A stretch of DNA of 39,259 nucleotides, taken from the IMG/VR virus record IMGVR_UViG_3300032217_000432, positions 1 to 39,259 of that record; one strand, given 5' to 3'. The DNA comes from a virus. Below the pieces are notes generated by a model. The model worked only from the letters and a program-made list of their open reading frames with translations. It was not told where the DNA came from and did no database searches. Shown here in pieces: positions 10,051-18,088 of the stretch. A program made the position numbers and the translations under genes. Each line of letters starts with the position of its first letter. Position 1 is the stretch's first letter.

Positions 10051-12862
10051 GCTCGGCTTTTACGAAGTCGTCCATACGAAGATACTCATCCTTAGTCGTA
10101 TCTAGCTCAATAGCCCGAACCGCTGGGGCTACAATTCGCATCCCTTTTGATAGCCGTTTGTTGGCTATAGCGGTCAAAACCCCTTTCTTGGTAAGCTGGT
10201 CTACAAAATCCCGGTAGCCAATCTGCCGCATAGCGCAGTACTTCCTGAACGCCTGTACACTCACGTACATCTTTTTGGTGTCGGGTTCGTAGCGAATGTG
10301 TAGCTCGCCCCTCGGTTCAAGGATTGGTGCTGCTTCCATACTGGTACGAGCGTCTATGTCACCGTTGACCACAACCACATTATTGATGTGAGAGTTTACA
10401 AACTCACCAAGTACAGCGGTCATTTCTGGTGGGGGAGCCGCAATGTTCTCGCGCATACGTTTGAGCATTTCGACCATCCATTTATACACGGCCTTCATAT
10501 CGTAGTCGTGTAAGCCTAGCGCCTTGGAGATCAGACCGCCGGTGATGTTAGCCGCTGCTGTAGCTGACCAAAACCGCTCACGGCTAGTGAACTGTACGTC
10601 CCTGTCGATCCTAGCCTGTATCTCACGAAGGGTACGGATGGCTTCTTCCTTGTTCTTGACCAACCACGTAGCGTAAATATCTCCAGCGTGCCCGTAGTTC
10701 CCCATCAACTGATGGTCAAACATTTCTTTGCCCTCGGCGGTGCCGATTATGCTGTTTGGGCTGATGTGATACTCAAGTAAGCGCATCGACTCACCGTCGG
10801 GAGAGTCCTTAGCGATCCCCATCTTCTCGTAGAAGCTAGCGTTTGATGAACACAGGGTGATGCCCTGCCAGCTAGTCAGGTTGACTCGTTGCTCGTTAAC
10901 TTGGGACTTCATCTTATTCTTGCCGCGCCCTTGGCTGATGCTGTATGCCAAGTCAGAAAACTCCATCGGCGAAGTATTCGTAATCTCGTCAAGCGTATTG
11001 GCAAAGTTGTTAAGCACGCCGAGCCGGTGGATCTTGGCGTTAAACGTATCCTTAAATATAGAAGTCAGATCCTGCGGGTGCCCAATTACGCTGTTACACA
11101 TATATAGAACTGTGGTTTTACCCGTACCCGACACAGGGTGGATCAAGTTAATGATCGCGCCCTTCATCCCGGTGAACTTCAACAACGGCGACCCAAACGA
11201 AGTTAACGCACCGAACGCTTGTGCCTCAAGCCCCGGCTTGCTGTACATGTTGAAGACTTCTTTCCACTTCTCAAGCGACCCAGTCGGCACCATCATCTCC
11301 GCCACATCTCGGGTTACTGTAGATGGGGGACTGTAGAACGTACCTTCAATAGTAATTTCACGATCACCAAGAATGATCTTTGTATCGTTTTCGGCCCAAC
11401 CAAATTGTGTTCTCATCGTTTCCGCCTTATCAGTTACTTGTAAATTTTTAACGTACGTAATTAAGTACGCCATCAGTGCCTTCATCTGCGCGTCACCAGC
11501 CGCCACCCCGTGTTTGGCTAGCTCCTCCCTCAGTCGCTCCTTCACTACTACGGAAGCTAAAGGAATAGGAAACTCCTTCACCCCGTCACGTGGTAGGTGC
11601 AACCTTATTAGTGCGACTTCTCCCAAATTGGGATCTTTCATCCGCTTTACTACGTAAATGAAGTTCTCGTAGACCAACCTTGGTCCTTCCTCATCGTCAG
11701 AGGGGACGTTGTAGTAAAGTGCTCCGTTCTTAGCTCGAAAGTATGGTTCTGGTAGATTCTTTGGATACGTGCTGACATCTTCGTCAGCTTCCTCAGCAGC
11801 ATCACCATCATCGAAGTCCTCAGCCTTGGCTATCTCAGCCCCAAGCATGATTGGGGATTTGAACTTGCCTCTATGCTGACAACCATCACAACCACCGGGG
11901 TTCTCGTTCTCAAACGTTGAGCAGTGGTGCGGCCCGCCAATATCTTCTGCCTTTTCTTCCGTCTCCCCCGGATGGTAACTAGGGTGCTTGGAAGACATCT
12001 TATGGATAGCAGACTCTCGGTCAACGCAATGAGTAGCAATCGACAGGGCGGACCGCCACAAATTGTAACCAATGCTATCTTGGTTCTGGTAACAGTAAAG
12101 TAGTTGTTTACACCCATCCCCAGTAGCCGACTTCATCATGATGGTCTTGAACCGCTTGACACGGTTTTCCATCATTGATTCCATCAAAGGACTTAGCCGA
12201 CGCGGTACGTAAGCGCGTTCCTCATTAGGCTCGGGGGCGTTAATTAACGCTTTCCATGTATCGTATGGTGTTACATCGTGTTCCTCAATCAGCACCTCGA
12301 CGGGTGCTTGTTGATTGTTTTTAAAATTGTATGTGCCGGGGATACGGAGTACACGTGACGCTTCAAATACTGAAGTGTCCACAATCAAACAAGCTTCTAA
12401 CGCAAGGTCACGTAGCCTATGGGCTACAGCTTCCCACTCATTCCGCTTAACTACCTTGTCTAGCGGCCAATAGAAATGGAGCCCGTACCCCGAGTTGACC
12501 ACGATGGGCCGGGGTAAAGAATATTTCTTAATGAACGCTTTGACTGCTTTGAACCCAGTCGGCTGGTCAATATAGCCCCTAATCTTGCCGTCTTTGTCTG
12601 GCTCGGCTTTATCCGCACCGCAATCTATGTCCATCCATATCGACTTAAAATAAAGCGCGTTGGACTGTCTGCGGTTATCAGCCTCACCATACTTGGCACA
12701 ACCAAAGTAGGCATCAAAGTTGTTATCAACTAGCCATTTGATGTTCTCGTCAAACTCTGTGCGGGATGTAAAAAACTTTTGACTTATGTATCTTCCGTTT
12801 CCCCAAGCGCAGTACCGACCTTCAGGGGGCAGTACGGCATCGAGCAAGTTAAAACTTGTCAT
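10019..12862 (-). CDS. Primase-helicase (AEP-like primase plus P-loop helicase, 947 aa)
   Basis: A replicative primase and helicase in one chain. The N-terminal third looks like an archaeo-eukaryotic-type primase: WMDIDCG near residue 75-80 supplies the acidic metal-binding pair, GYGLHFYWPL follows, and RVLRIPGTYNFKN near 170 is typical of these primases. A Cys cluster (HHC near 311, then GGCDGCQH near 325) may bind zinc. The C-terminal half has Walker A GTGKTT near residue 577, a Walker B-like TLDEI near 625 and a sensor-like LCSSNAS further on, as in DUF927/SF3-type phage helicases. I chose ATG 12862 over an upstream TTG (12898), which lacks a clear Shine-Dalgarno; the difference is 12 residues. 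It follows the HTH gene. Confidence 0.8.
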   Translation of the reverse strand: MTSFNLLDAVLPPEGRYCAWGNGRYISQKFFTSRTEFDENIKWLVDNNFDAYFGCAKYGEADNRRQSNALYFKSIWMDIDCGADKAEPDKDGKIRGYIDQPTGFKAVKAFIKKYSLPRPIVVNSGYGLHFYWPLDKVVKRNEWEAVAHRLRDLALEACLIVDTSVFEASRVLRIPGTYNFKNNQQAPVEVLIEEHDVTPYDTWKALINAPEPNEERAYVPRRLSPLMESMMENRVKRFKTIMMKSATGDGCKQLLYCYQNQDSIGYNLWRSALSIATHCVDRESAIHKMSSKHPSYHPGETEEKAEDIGGPHHCSTFENENPGGCDGCQHRGKFKSPIMLGAEIAKAEDFDDGDAAEEADEDVSTYPKNLPEPYFRAKNGALYYNVPSDDEEGPRLVYENFIYVVKRMKDPNLGEVALIRLHLPRDGVKEFPIPLASVVVKERLREELAKHGVAAGDAQMKALMAYLITYVKNLQVTDKAETMRTQFGWAENDTKIILGDREITIEGTFYSPPSTVTRDVAEMMVPTGSLEKWKEVFNMYSKPGLEAQAFGALTSFGSPLLKFTGMKGAIINLIHPVSGTGKTTVLYMCNSVIGHPQDLTSIFKDTFNAKIHRLGVLNNFANTLDEITNTSPMEFSDLAYSISQGRGKNKMKSQVNEQRVNLTSWQGITLCSSNASFYEKMGIAKDSPDGESMRLLEYHISPNSIIGTAEGKEMFDHQLMGNYGHAGDIYATWLVKNKEEAIRTLREIQARIDRDVQFTSRERFWSATAAANITGGLISKALGLHDYDMKAVYKWMVEMLKRMRENIAAPPPEMTAVLGEFVNSHINNVVVVNGDIDARTSMEAAPILEPRGELHIRYEPDTKKMYVSVQAFRKYCAMRQIGYRDFVDQLTKKGVLTAIANKRLSKGMRIVAPAVRAIELDTTKDEYLRMDDFVKAEHGDRDSSVQD

Positions 12863-12916
12863 ATCTTCAGGTGGGGAGAGAGAAGAAGCGGGGCGCAAAC
12901 CCCGCCACCCGGATTA

Positions 12917-13156
12917 CTACGTACGCTTGCTTAGCTGTTCGATGAACAGGAGTATCTGTTCTTTAAGCGAAGCCTTGGGTTTATGTACCCCCCAGAACCA
13001 GTTGTAAACTGTACTTCGGGATACGGCAAACTTTTTTGCTACGTCATTAACAGGAACACCGTGTTCAATGCACAGACGCCCAAGCATTATGCCAACGGAG
13101 TCGGATCCCGCCTTGTTACAGGCATCGGCTAGTCGTTGGCTGTATCCGTAACTCAT
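12917..13156 (-). CDS. Small helix-turn-helix DNA-binding protein (79 aa)
   Basis: Residues about 42-64 (VNDVAKKFAVSRSTVYNWFWG) form a clear helix-turn-helix of the Cro/XRE or transposase-like type, with a basic C-terminus. The ATG at 13156 has a GAGGA Shine-Dalgarno and lies 2 nt after the stop of the upstream gene. A longer GTG start would overlap that gene and lacks a ribosome site. It is the best free-standing candidate in the window for a phage transcription regulator, and hence a possible binder of the palindromes at 20.8-31.4 kb; that link is inference only. Confidence 0.75.
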   Translation of the reverse strand: MSYGYSQRLADACNKAGSDSVGIMLGRLCIEHGVPVNDVAKKFAVSRSTVYNWFWGVHKPKASLKEQILLFIEQLSKRT

Positions 13157-13158
13157 AC

Positions 13159-14028
13159 TTAGTCCTCGTCGCTCCACGCGCTGATGACGTCAGCTAACTT
13201 CTTTTTCTCGACTGGTGGTTCTTCAGTCTTCTTAGAAGCTCGCTTGACTGGCTCATCAATCTCCGCAGCTTTCGGTGCGGCTAACGTAGCTGGTTTCTTA
13301 ACAACACCGTCGGCTTGGGAGGGTGTCATGATGACAAGCGACTTAGTTTTTTCAGTATTGGCAACCTTCTGAACAACTTCAAATTCAGGGCGGTTGATAT
13401 ACCGAGCAGGGCTAAACAGTACCGACTGGTTATCGTTGTTCTCGTTGAAAGAAACCTGACTAACCATGAAGTCGATGCTCTTGCCGTTGCTACTAAGGTA
13501 CTTGGTGTAGTTCTCAAAGGTGTACGTCCCATCACCACCGTCGCCAAACAGCGACTTGGAAGCTAGGTTCAGTTGATACACCTCACCCTCAAGATTAGTA
13601 CCAAAGTCCTGTTCAAGCAACACCGCGATACGACGGGAGTACCGGCAAGCCTTTGAGTTACCCTGACCCGAACCCTTGATGTTGTTGGGGCAGTCATCGC
13701 AGTTCGCCGACTGGGGATTTTCTGCCTTGGCATCAGGGGCCTTGCCATCGTTTGAGAAGCAATCTGGCGATGTCGGTTCAGCGTCGGCGCTCCACGCCTT
13801 AGCGTAGAAGATACGCCCTACCTTAGGTGCCGCGTTAACAATGACCACACTTAGGTCACCCTTAACTTTGCCCATCTCTTCGCCGCCGACTACCAAGCGG
13901 AAGATCCCGTTCTTGGGCACGATACGCTTAACACCCGAACGACCAGCGAGGGTCTTTGTAAGATCACTAACACCCGCCGTCTGGAGGAAGTCGGGCAGTG
14001 CTTGATTCATAACTTGCAAATTAGCCAT
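13159..14028 (-). CDS. Putative zinc-containing ssDNA-binding protein (289 aa)
   Basis: The N-terminal region looks like a beta-rich fold. Four Cys residues (C90, C110, C113, C128) are placed like a zinc site. The Lys/Pro/Glu-rich linker ends in an acidic tail (ISAWSDED), the hallmark of phage and bacterial single-strand-binding proteins that use it to recruit partners. It lies in the replication block between a coiled-coil protein and the HTH gene. ATG at 14028 with AAGG upstream. The role is inferred from architecture and neighbours; no OB-fold motif can be proven by eye. An alternative is a conserved phage nucleoprotein of other function. Confidence 0.5.
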   Translation of the reverse strand: MANLQVMNQALPDFLQTAGVSDLTKTLAGRSGVKRIVPKNGIFRLVVGGEEMGKVKGDLSVVIVNAAPKVGRIFYAKAWSADAEPTSPDCFSNDGKAPDAKAENPQSANCDDCPNNIKGSGQGNSKACRYSRRIAVLLEQDFGTNLEGEVYQLNLASKSLFGDGGDGTYTFENYTKYLSSNGKSIDFMVSQVSFNENNDNQSVLFSPARYINRPEFEVVQKVANTEKTKSLVIMTPSQADGVVKKPATLAAPKAAEIDEPVKRASKKTEEPPVEKKKLADVISAWSDED

Positions 14029-14031
14029 TTT

Positions 14032-14466
14032 CTAACCTTCTTTAGAACGTCTAACAACCACGGTGTACTCCCTATCCACATTGAGTCCAATGGGGCTAAG
14101 GTCTGGATTCTCTTCAAGAAACTGCTTCATGTGTGTTTGATGAAGCCTCTTCTCTAGCAGGGCGAATGCACTGTTTTCACGGATGAATTGGTACATAGAA
14201 TCCCAATCGTTCGTCCAGTACCGTGACTTGACTGAGCGAATGATTGTCCCTGCTTCTGTCTTGATGCTGCTAGCGTTGAACTTCTTGCAGACGTCCAGCA
14301 TCTGCTCTTCAATCACTTGCATCTGCTCGCGCAACTTATCGTCCTCGGCCTTGAACTCCTGCTCAAGCTGCCTACGACTGTCACGGATTTTGATGTATGC
14401 CTTGGTCAACTGTTCCAAGGTCGGTGCGCCATCTTCGACGGCTAGCTCGTCGGCTTCGATTTCCAT
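14032..14466 (-). CDS. Coiled-coil phage protein of replication block (144 aa)
   Basis: The first gene after the promoter at 14507-14534. The N-terminal half (residues 15-60) is a strongly charged heptad-like helix (IKIRDSRRQLEQEFKAEDDKLREQM), followed by a compact domain containing SVKSRYWTNDWDSMYQFI and FLEENPDLSPIGLNVDREYTVVVRR. This arrangement is common among phages next to SSB or recombination genes. ATG 14466 has GGAG 8 nt upstream; a GTG at 14499 would start almost at the predicted transcription start, so I rejected it. It has a 3-nt gap to the ssDNA-binding-like gene. The function is unknown; host-nuclease inhibition or DNA processing is possible. Confidence 0.65.
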   Translation of the reverse strand: MEIEADELAVEDGAPTLEQLTKAYIKIRDSRRQLEQEFKAEDDKLREQMQVIEEQMLDVCKKFNASSIKTEAGTIIRSVKSRYWTNDWDSMYQFIRENSAFALLEKRLHQTHMKQFLEENPDLSPIGLNVDREYTVVVRRSKEG

Positions 14467-14483
14467 CTGATGCTCCAATAATT

Positions 14484-14500
14484 CGTGGGTGGACCCCACG
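14484..14500 (-). promoter_or_regulatory. Small inverted repeat at transcript start
   Basis: CGTGGG (14484-14489) and CCCACG (14495-14500) form a 6-bp stem at the very 5' end of the transcript predicted from the promoter at 14507-14534, upstream of the 14466 start. It could stabilise the mRNA or be an operator. Confidence 0.4.
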
Positions 14501-14506
14501 ACCTCT

Positions 14507-14534
14507 AATATACACTAACTCTGAACAATGTCAA
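14507..14534 (-). promoter_or_regulatory. Sigma70-type promoter for the ssDNA-binding operon
   Basis: Minus-strand -35 TTGACA (14529-14534, consensus), 16-nt spacer, -10 TATATT (14507-14512). The -35 box overlaps the stop codon of the SNF2 helicase gene. Transcription would start near 14500, about 35 nt before the ATG at 14466. Confidence 0.75.
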
Positions 14535-15922
14535 GCAGTGTCATCGATCTCGTGACGGTAAAGCTCGATAATTTTCTGATGGTTGACGATGTTGTTGCGC
14601 AGCATCCCGTACAGTTCGCCCTCTATCGGCGAGCCTTTGATGTGTACCACGGTCATTGTGTTCTTCTGACCGGGGCGGTTGATACGGGCGTTTGCTTGTA
14701 GATACGTTTCTACACTGGTCACCGGGGCATACCAAACTATTGTGTCTGCTGCGGTAAGGGTTAGTCCGTGAGAAGCGGCTTGTGGTTGAATGATCAACAC
14801 GTGGGGGTTGGTCTTCTCTTGGAAGTTCTTGATAATCTGACTGCGCTTGGACACCGGCACGTCACCGTTGATGATCTCGCACTCGATGCCGTGCTTGGTC
14901 AGGTACTGATTGATAATGTGTATGGTGTGGGTAAACGGCACGAACACTAGTACTTTGTGTGATGCCTCTTCGATCACTTCCTTGACTGCTTGCAGTCGGT
15001 TCTTGGCGTCGAAGTCCAATACTTCTTTGTTGTCGGTGTATACCGCACCACACGCAATCTGGAGCAGCTTGTTCAACTTAACTGCGGCGTTAACTGCTGT
15101 AATCTCCTCACCCGCTGCCTCGATTAGCATTTCCTGCTTTAGCTCCTTATAGTACTTGGCCTGTTGCGGCGTCATAGGAGCGTCACGGTCTGTGTAAATA
15201 ACATCGGGCAAATCGAGGCAGTCGGCTTTGGCGAACCTAATCGCTGGTTGAAGCACCTTGTGGACTATCGCCGTTGCTTCCGGTTTGGGGACCCATCTGT
15301 ACTCACTCACCGGAAACATAACTTGGTTCTTAAACTCAGCGAAGAACATCGGCAAGTTAGTCGGGCTGACTAGTTTAGCTAGCCCATAAGCATCCACGGG
15401 TGACTGCGCAGCAGGTGTACCCGTCAACATCCACAGTCCTTTGACCTTCTTCATGATGTCGCGCAGGGTCTTCCACCTAACTGTCTGTGCGTTTTTGTAG
15501 GCTGACGCCTCGTCCACTACGATCAAGTCAAACCCACCGTTGATGATCTCCTGCTTGACGATCTCAACCCCATCGAAGTTGATAACGACGTACTCGGCGA
15601 TGCCCTTGATTACTTCCTTGCGTTTGCTAGAACTACCGTAAGCTACATCCACTCGGCGATGTACGGCAAACTTAAATAGGTCTTGCTGCCAAGCGGAGTG
15701 CATGATTGAAAGAGGGCAGATCACCAGCACGCGCCGTATCAACTGCTTCTTCATGAGGTAGTCGGTAGCCCATATAACCGACGCGGTCTTGCCTGTACCT
15801 TGCTCGTTGAAACAAAAAGCTTTCTTGTGCGAGGCTAGAAATGCCGCTGTCTCTTTCTGGTGGTTAAATGGCAGTAGTCCGGGCGGGCAGGGCCAGTTGT
15901 AGCCCGATAAATAATCTTGCAT
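14531..15922 (-). CDS. SNF2/DEAD-like superfamily 2 helicase (463 aa)
   Basis: An ATP-dependent DNA helicase or translocase. Motifs in order: N39-E-Q-G-T-G-K-T (Walker A, residues 39-46), LVICPLS (motif Ia), VDEAS near 138 (Walker B), LTGTPA near 165 (motif III), then in the second RecA domain VLVFVPF, LTLTAADTIVWYAP and QANARINRPGQ (motif VI with arginine fingers). The order and the RxxRxGQ ending match SNF2-like phage helicases. I prefer ATG 15922; a TTG two codons upstream is possible because the AGAAG tract could serve either. It starts 6 nt after the HNH-like gene and probably acts in replication or recombination with the neighbouring nucleases. Confidence 0.88.
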   Translation of the reverse strand: MQDYLSGYNWPCPPGLLPFNHQKETAAFLASHKKAFCFNEQGTGKTASVIWATDYLMKKQLIRRVLVICPLSIMHSAWQQDLFKFAVHRRVDVAYGSSSKRKEVIKGIAEYVVINFDGVEIVKQEIINGGFDLIVVDEASAYKNAQTVRWKTLRDIMKKVKGLWMLTGTPAAQSPVDAYGLAKLVSPTNLPMFFAEFKNQVMFPVSEYRWVPKPEATAIVHKVLQPAIRFAKADCLDLPDVIYTDRDAPMTPQQAKYYKELKQEMLIEAAGEEITAVNAAVKLNKLLQIACGAVYTDNKEVLDFDAKNRLQAVKEVIEEASHKVLVFVPFTHTIHIINQYLTKHGIECEIINGDVPVSKRSQIIKNFQEKTNPHVLIIQPQAASHGLTLTAADTIVWYAPVTSVETYLQANARINRPGQKNTMTVVHIKGSPIEGELYGMLRNNIVNHQKIIELYRHEIDDTA

Positions 15923-15928
15923 TTCCAA

Positions 15929-16183
15929 TTACTTCTTCTCACCTTTGTGGTGCAGATTCCGACTACGGTTTTTGCTTGGGCTTTCTAGCTTGTAGCCATC
16001 AGCGTTGGTGCCACCTTTAGCCAAAGCCTTCACATGCGATACATCTTTACCTGCACGGTTTACCCCTTTCTGATCGAGTTTATTCCGAGCGCGTTGGCGC
16101 TCCATCCGATCCTCATGTTCGCCCCGTTTCAGTTCCATCTGGTACTCATGCTTGTACGGACGGGGGGTCTTGGTGTATGGCAC
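15929..16183 (-). CDS. HNH-like endonuclease domain protein (84 aa), GTG start
   Basis: The C-terminal part (GKDVSHVKALAKGGTNADGYKLESPSKNRS) follows the HNH pattern of small phage nucleases (usually DH...GG.N..NL....N), but the Asp before the first His is Ser here, so activity is uncertain. The N-terminus is basic (RMERQRARNK). I chose the GTG at 16183 because it has AGGAG 7 nt upstream and lies 2 nt after the TAG of the Cas4-like gene; an upstream GTG at 16255 would overlap that gene by 70 nt. The neighbours are a helicase and a PD-(D/E)XK nuclease, suggesting a DNA-processing role. Confidence 0.65.
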   Translation of the reverse strand: MPYTKTPRPYKHEYQMELKRGEHEDRMERQRARNKLDQKGVNRAGKDVSHVKALAKGGTNADGYKLESPSKNRSRNLHHKGEKK

Positions 16184-16185
16184 GA

Positions 16186-16848
16186 CTAACTCCTGTTGTG
16201 TTCGCAGGTTTTGACGGGGCAGAATCGGCAAAGGGGGCCGCTGATTGGGTTCCACACGCCACTAACAAACGCAGAACTCAGCCGTTGTAGGTCGGGCATC
16301 ACCCCTTCCATGTAGCGTTCGCGGTCCTTGGCGTAGTGATCTTTGCTTACAAATTCGTTGCTAACCACAAACAACAAAGCCGACTTAATTTTTTGTACGA
16401 CCGGAAACTTAGCGAACACGGCTACTGCCATGAGGTCTAACTGTTGCGTGTCAGCGTAGCGGGCGTTCTTGCTGGTCTTGTAGTCAACCATATGCGCTAA
16501 GCCTGTAGAAGAATCTACAATCAGCAGGTCAACGATACCGTGCCACCAAACGTTACTCGCATCAAAATCGCAGTACTCCAAGTCTCGGGTCAGCCCAAGC
16601 TTTATTTCGCAGTACTTCTCACCCTCAATCTTGTTAAGCGAGTCAAGAATGGGGTTCATGTAGCTGTACTTGTTTGGCACAGGCTTGCCATCTCGAACGT
16701 GCTCCTCCGCTGCTAGGTGTACGGCAGAGCCGTATAACGCCGACTCATGCGGGGTGTCAACAATGTCTTTAGCTACCTTTAAGTGGTAGTACTTCTTGGG
16801 GCATTGCTGAAACGTCTTCAGACTGCTGTGCGACCAAACGAAATCCAT
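16186..16848 (-). CDS. Cas4/RecB-like PD-(D/E)XK nuclease with Fe-S cysteines (220 aa)
   Basis: The N-terminal SHSSLKTFQQCPKKYYH motif, YGSAVHLAAEEH (residues 39-50), GIVDLLIVD then MVDYKTSK (Asp and Lys of the nuclease core, about 108-127) and QLDLMAVAVF match the RecB/Cas4 exonuclease fold. Cys16 plus a C-terminal cluster (CRFCPVKTCEH) are placed as the four ligands of a 4Fe-4S cluster. It likely resects DNA ends in phage recombination or replication. Its ATG directly follows the TAA of the upstream small gene, and its TAG stop is 2 nt before the HNH-like start. It is not CRISPR-associated here; no array or other cas gene is visible. Confidence 0.85.
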   Translation of the reverse strand: MDFVWSHSSLKTFQQCPKKYYHLKVAKDIVDTPHESALYGSAVHLAAEEHVRDGKPVPNKYSYMNPILDSLNKIEGEKYCEIKLGLTRDLEYCDFDASNVWWHGIVDLLIVDSSTGLAHMVDYKTSKNARYADTQQLDLMAVAVFAKFPVVQKIKSALLFVVSNEFVSKDHYAKDRERYMEGVMPDLQRLSSAFVSGVWNPISGPLCRFCPVKTCEHNRS

Positions 16849-17037
16849 TTAGTTCTCTTGTAGCTGGTACTTGCGTTGATCCACTAGGTCTTTAATCAGA
16901 GCGCAAGTTAGTTTGGTTTCCGCTAGTGCGTCGTATGCTTGCTTGAGTGCCGCATCGTAATCCTTGCTCTGCATAGCCTCGTGTAGCAATCGTAGTGCGT
17001 TCTGAGCCATCAGCATAGGGTAGGTGTAGTCAGCCAT
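16849..17037 (-). CDS. Small helical phage protein (62 aa)
   Basis: ATG at 17037 with AGGA 6 nt upstream; the longer TTG form (17061) has no ribosome site. The protein is mostly helical (MLMAQNALRLLHEAMQSKDYDAALKQAYDALAETKLT) and acidic, with a TPR-like feel in its Ala/Leu spacing. The stop codon abuts the ATG of the Cas4-like gene (TAA then ATG), so they are likely co-translated. The function is not recognised. Confidence 0.6.
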   Translation of the reverse strand: MADYTYPMLMAQNALRLLHEAMQSKDYDAALKQAYDALAETKLTCALIKDLVDQRKYQLQEN

Positions 17038-17089
17038 TTGGTTCCTAAAAGGGGAGTGCAAAGTCGGTACTTTACACCCCCCGACCTAC

Positions 17090-17353
17090 TTACTGATCGG
17101 TCTGTTCGTCAGTTTCTTCAGCTTCTTCAGCTTCTTCAGCTTCTTCAGCTTCTTCGTCCTCGTACTCTTCCTCAGCTTCTTCCTCAGCTTCTTCAGCTTC
17201 GTCGGCGAAGATGATTAATTCGGACTCGGACTCGGACTCGTAAACAGATTCGCTAGCAGCGGCTTCGCCATCAGCAATAGCGTCCACAAACGGTTGCATA
17301 GCGGACATATCCAACTCGGCCACATCGGCCTCAAACGTGATCGTTACTTTCAT
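17090..17353 (-). CDS. Acidic-tail protein with Glu-rich repeats (87 aa)
   Basis: ATG 17353 has TTGGAG 6 nt upstream. Residues 1-30 form a short beta-like start (MKVTITFEADVAELDMS); the rest is dominated by Asp/Glu and Ser, ending in an EEAEEAEE-type tail. The tail is encoded by a near-perfect 9-bp tandem repeat (TTCTTCAGC on the + strand, about 17111-17150) and a 6-bp repeat (GGACTC at 17221-17238). Such tails can mimic DNA or shield nucleic-acid binding sites, but no function is proven. The repeats make the length prone to slippage. Confidence 0.55.
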   Translation of the reverse strand: MKVTITFEADVAELDMSAMQPFVDAIADGEAAASESVYESESESELIIFADEAEEAEEEAEEEYEDEEAEEAEEAEEAEETDEQTDQ

Positions 17354-17402
17354 GACTGACTCCAAAAGTTATGCCGAGGTTCGGCTCGTCGATTGTACTT
17401 GG

Positions 17403-17666
17403 TCAATGTTTCGGAATTATGGCCTCGTTCTTTAGCCGCTTAACCTCTTGCGCTGACCGTCGCCCGTGTAAACCTTCGTCGGACTTCATGTAAAACGTGG
17501 TACCGGGAAATTCACAGCGGTACTCAATGATCATTCTTGATTGATATTGCGGCGTACAGTCTTCGCAGTAGCTATGCCCCGGAGATGGGTAACAGGACCG
17601 AGCGGCTTGCCGCCAAGCAGCGTATTGCTTAGCACTATCAAAGCATCGTGGGTAGGGTTCTTTCAT
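17403..17666 (-). CDS. Small Cys-rich phage protein (87 aa)
   Basis: ATG 17666. It contains SCYPSPGHSYCEDCTPQYQSRM (residues about 24-45), a Cys/His arrangement I recognise from small hypothetical phage proteins and which may bind zinc. The C-terminal half is basic (GLHGRRSAQEVKRLKNEA). It ends 49 nt before the acidic-tail gene and starts 3 nt after the upstream gene. The function is unknown; probably an early host-interaction protein. Confidence 0.6.
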   Translation of the reverse strand: MKEPYPRCFDSAKQYAAWRQAARSCYPSPGHSYCEDCTPQYQSRMIIEYRCEFPGTTFYMKSDEGLHGRRSAQEVKRLKNEAIIPKH

Positions 17667-17669
17667 TGC

Positions 17670-17933
17670 TTATCCAGTTGTTCTTTCCAGTTGTTCTTTA
17701 AGGCGATTGTGGAATGTATTTTCGGAGTCATCACCGCTTATCAGCCAATCAATGCGTTGCACATAAACGTAGGCTTCGCGTAGTAAATTTATGGCCTTGT
17801 TAAATTTCTCAATAGTTTCGTATTTGTACCTACAGTCCCAATCTTGATCTGCGTTTTCTAAAACTATTTGCTCAATGTTGTCGGCAATCTGTTGTAGTTC
17901 AAATTGCTTGTAATCAAAATATCCACCACTCAT
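17670..17933 (-). CDS. Conserved small phage protein, MSGGYFDY type (87 aa)
   Basis: ATG 17933 with a strong AGGAGG Shine-Dalgarno. The sequence begins MSGGYFDYKQFELQQIADNI and includes AYVYVQRIDWLISGDDSENTFHNRL, a pattern I know from many hypothetical phage and prophage proteins. It is soluble and helical with a conserved Trp/Asp-rich core. No enzyme motif is visible. It belongs to the train of small coupled genes between the polymerase and the Cas4-like nuclease. Confidence 0.7.
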   Translation of the reverse strand: MSGGYFDYKQFELQQIADNIEQIVLENADQDWDCRYKYETIEKFNKAINLLREAYVYVQRIDWLISGDDSENTFHNRLKEQLERTTG

Positions 17934-17941
17934 ACAACCTC

Positions 17942-18088
17942 CTAAAATAATGCGTCAGGAACTTGGGACAAATCCAACTTGGGTTTACGTTTGCGCTTGA
18001 TGCGCTCGACTATGTGAGGGTAGGGCGGCACGGTCCACACCCACCGGATCACTTGCCCTTCATCGTCAAGGATTCCGTATCTTTTCAT
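17942..18088 (-). CDS. Very small conserved phage protein (48 aa)
   Basis: Found by reading the gap: ATG 18088, stop TAG 17942-17944. The peptide MKRYGILDDEGQVIRWVW, then PPYPHIVERIKRKRK and a final QVPDALF, has the pattern of tiny phage proteins (start M-x-x-x-x-I-D-x-x-G-x-V-x-R, basic middle, hydrophobic end). GGAAGAT lies just upstream as a ribosome site, and the start overlaps the upstream gene by 23 nt. The function is unknown. Confidence 0.6.
   Translation of the reverse strand: MKRYGILDDEGQVIRWVWTVPPYPHIVERIKRKRKPKLDLSQVPDALF

Noticed and set aside
17048-17085. Imperfect hairpin between the 62-aa and acidic-tail genes
   Set aside because: The stem has several mismatches and no T tract; it is too weak to call a terminator.
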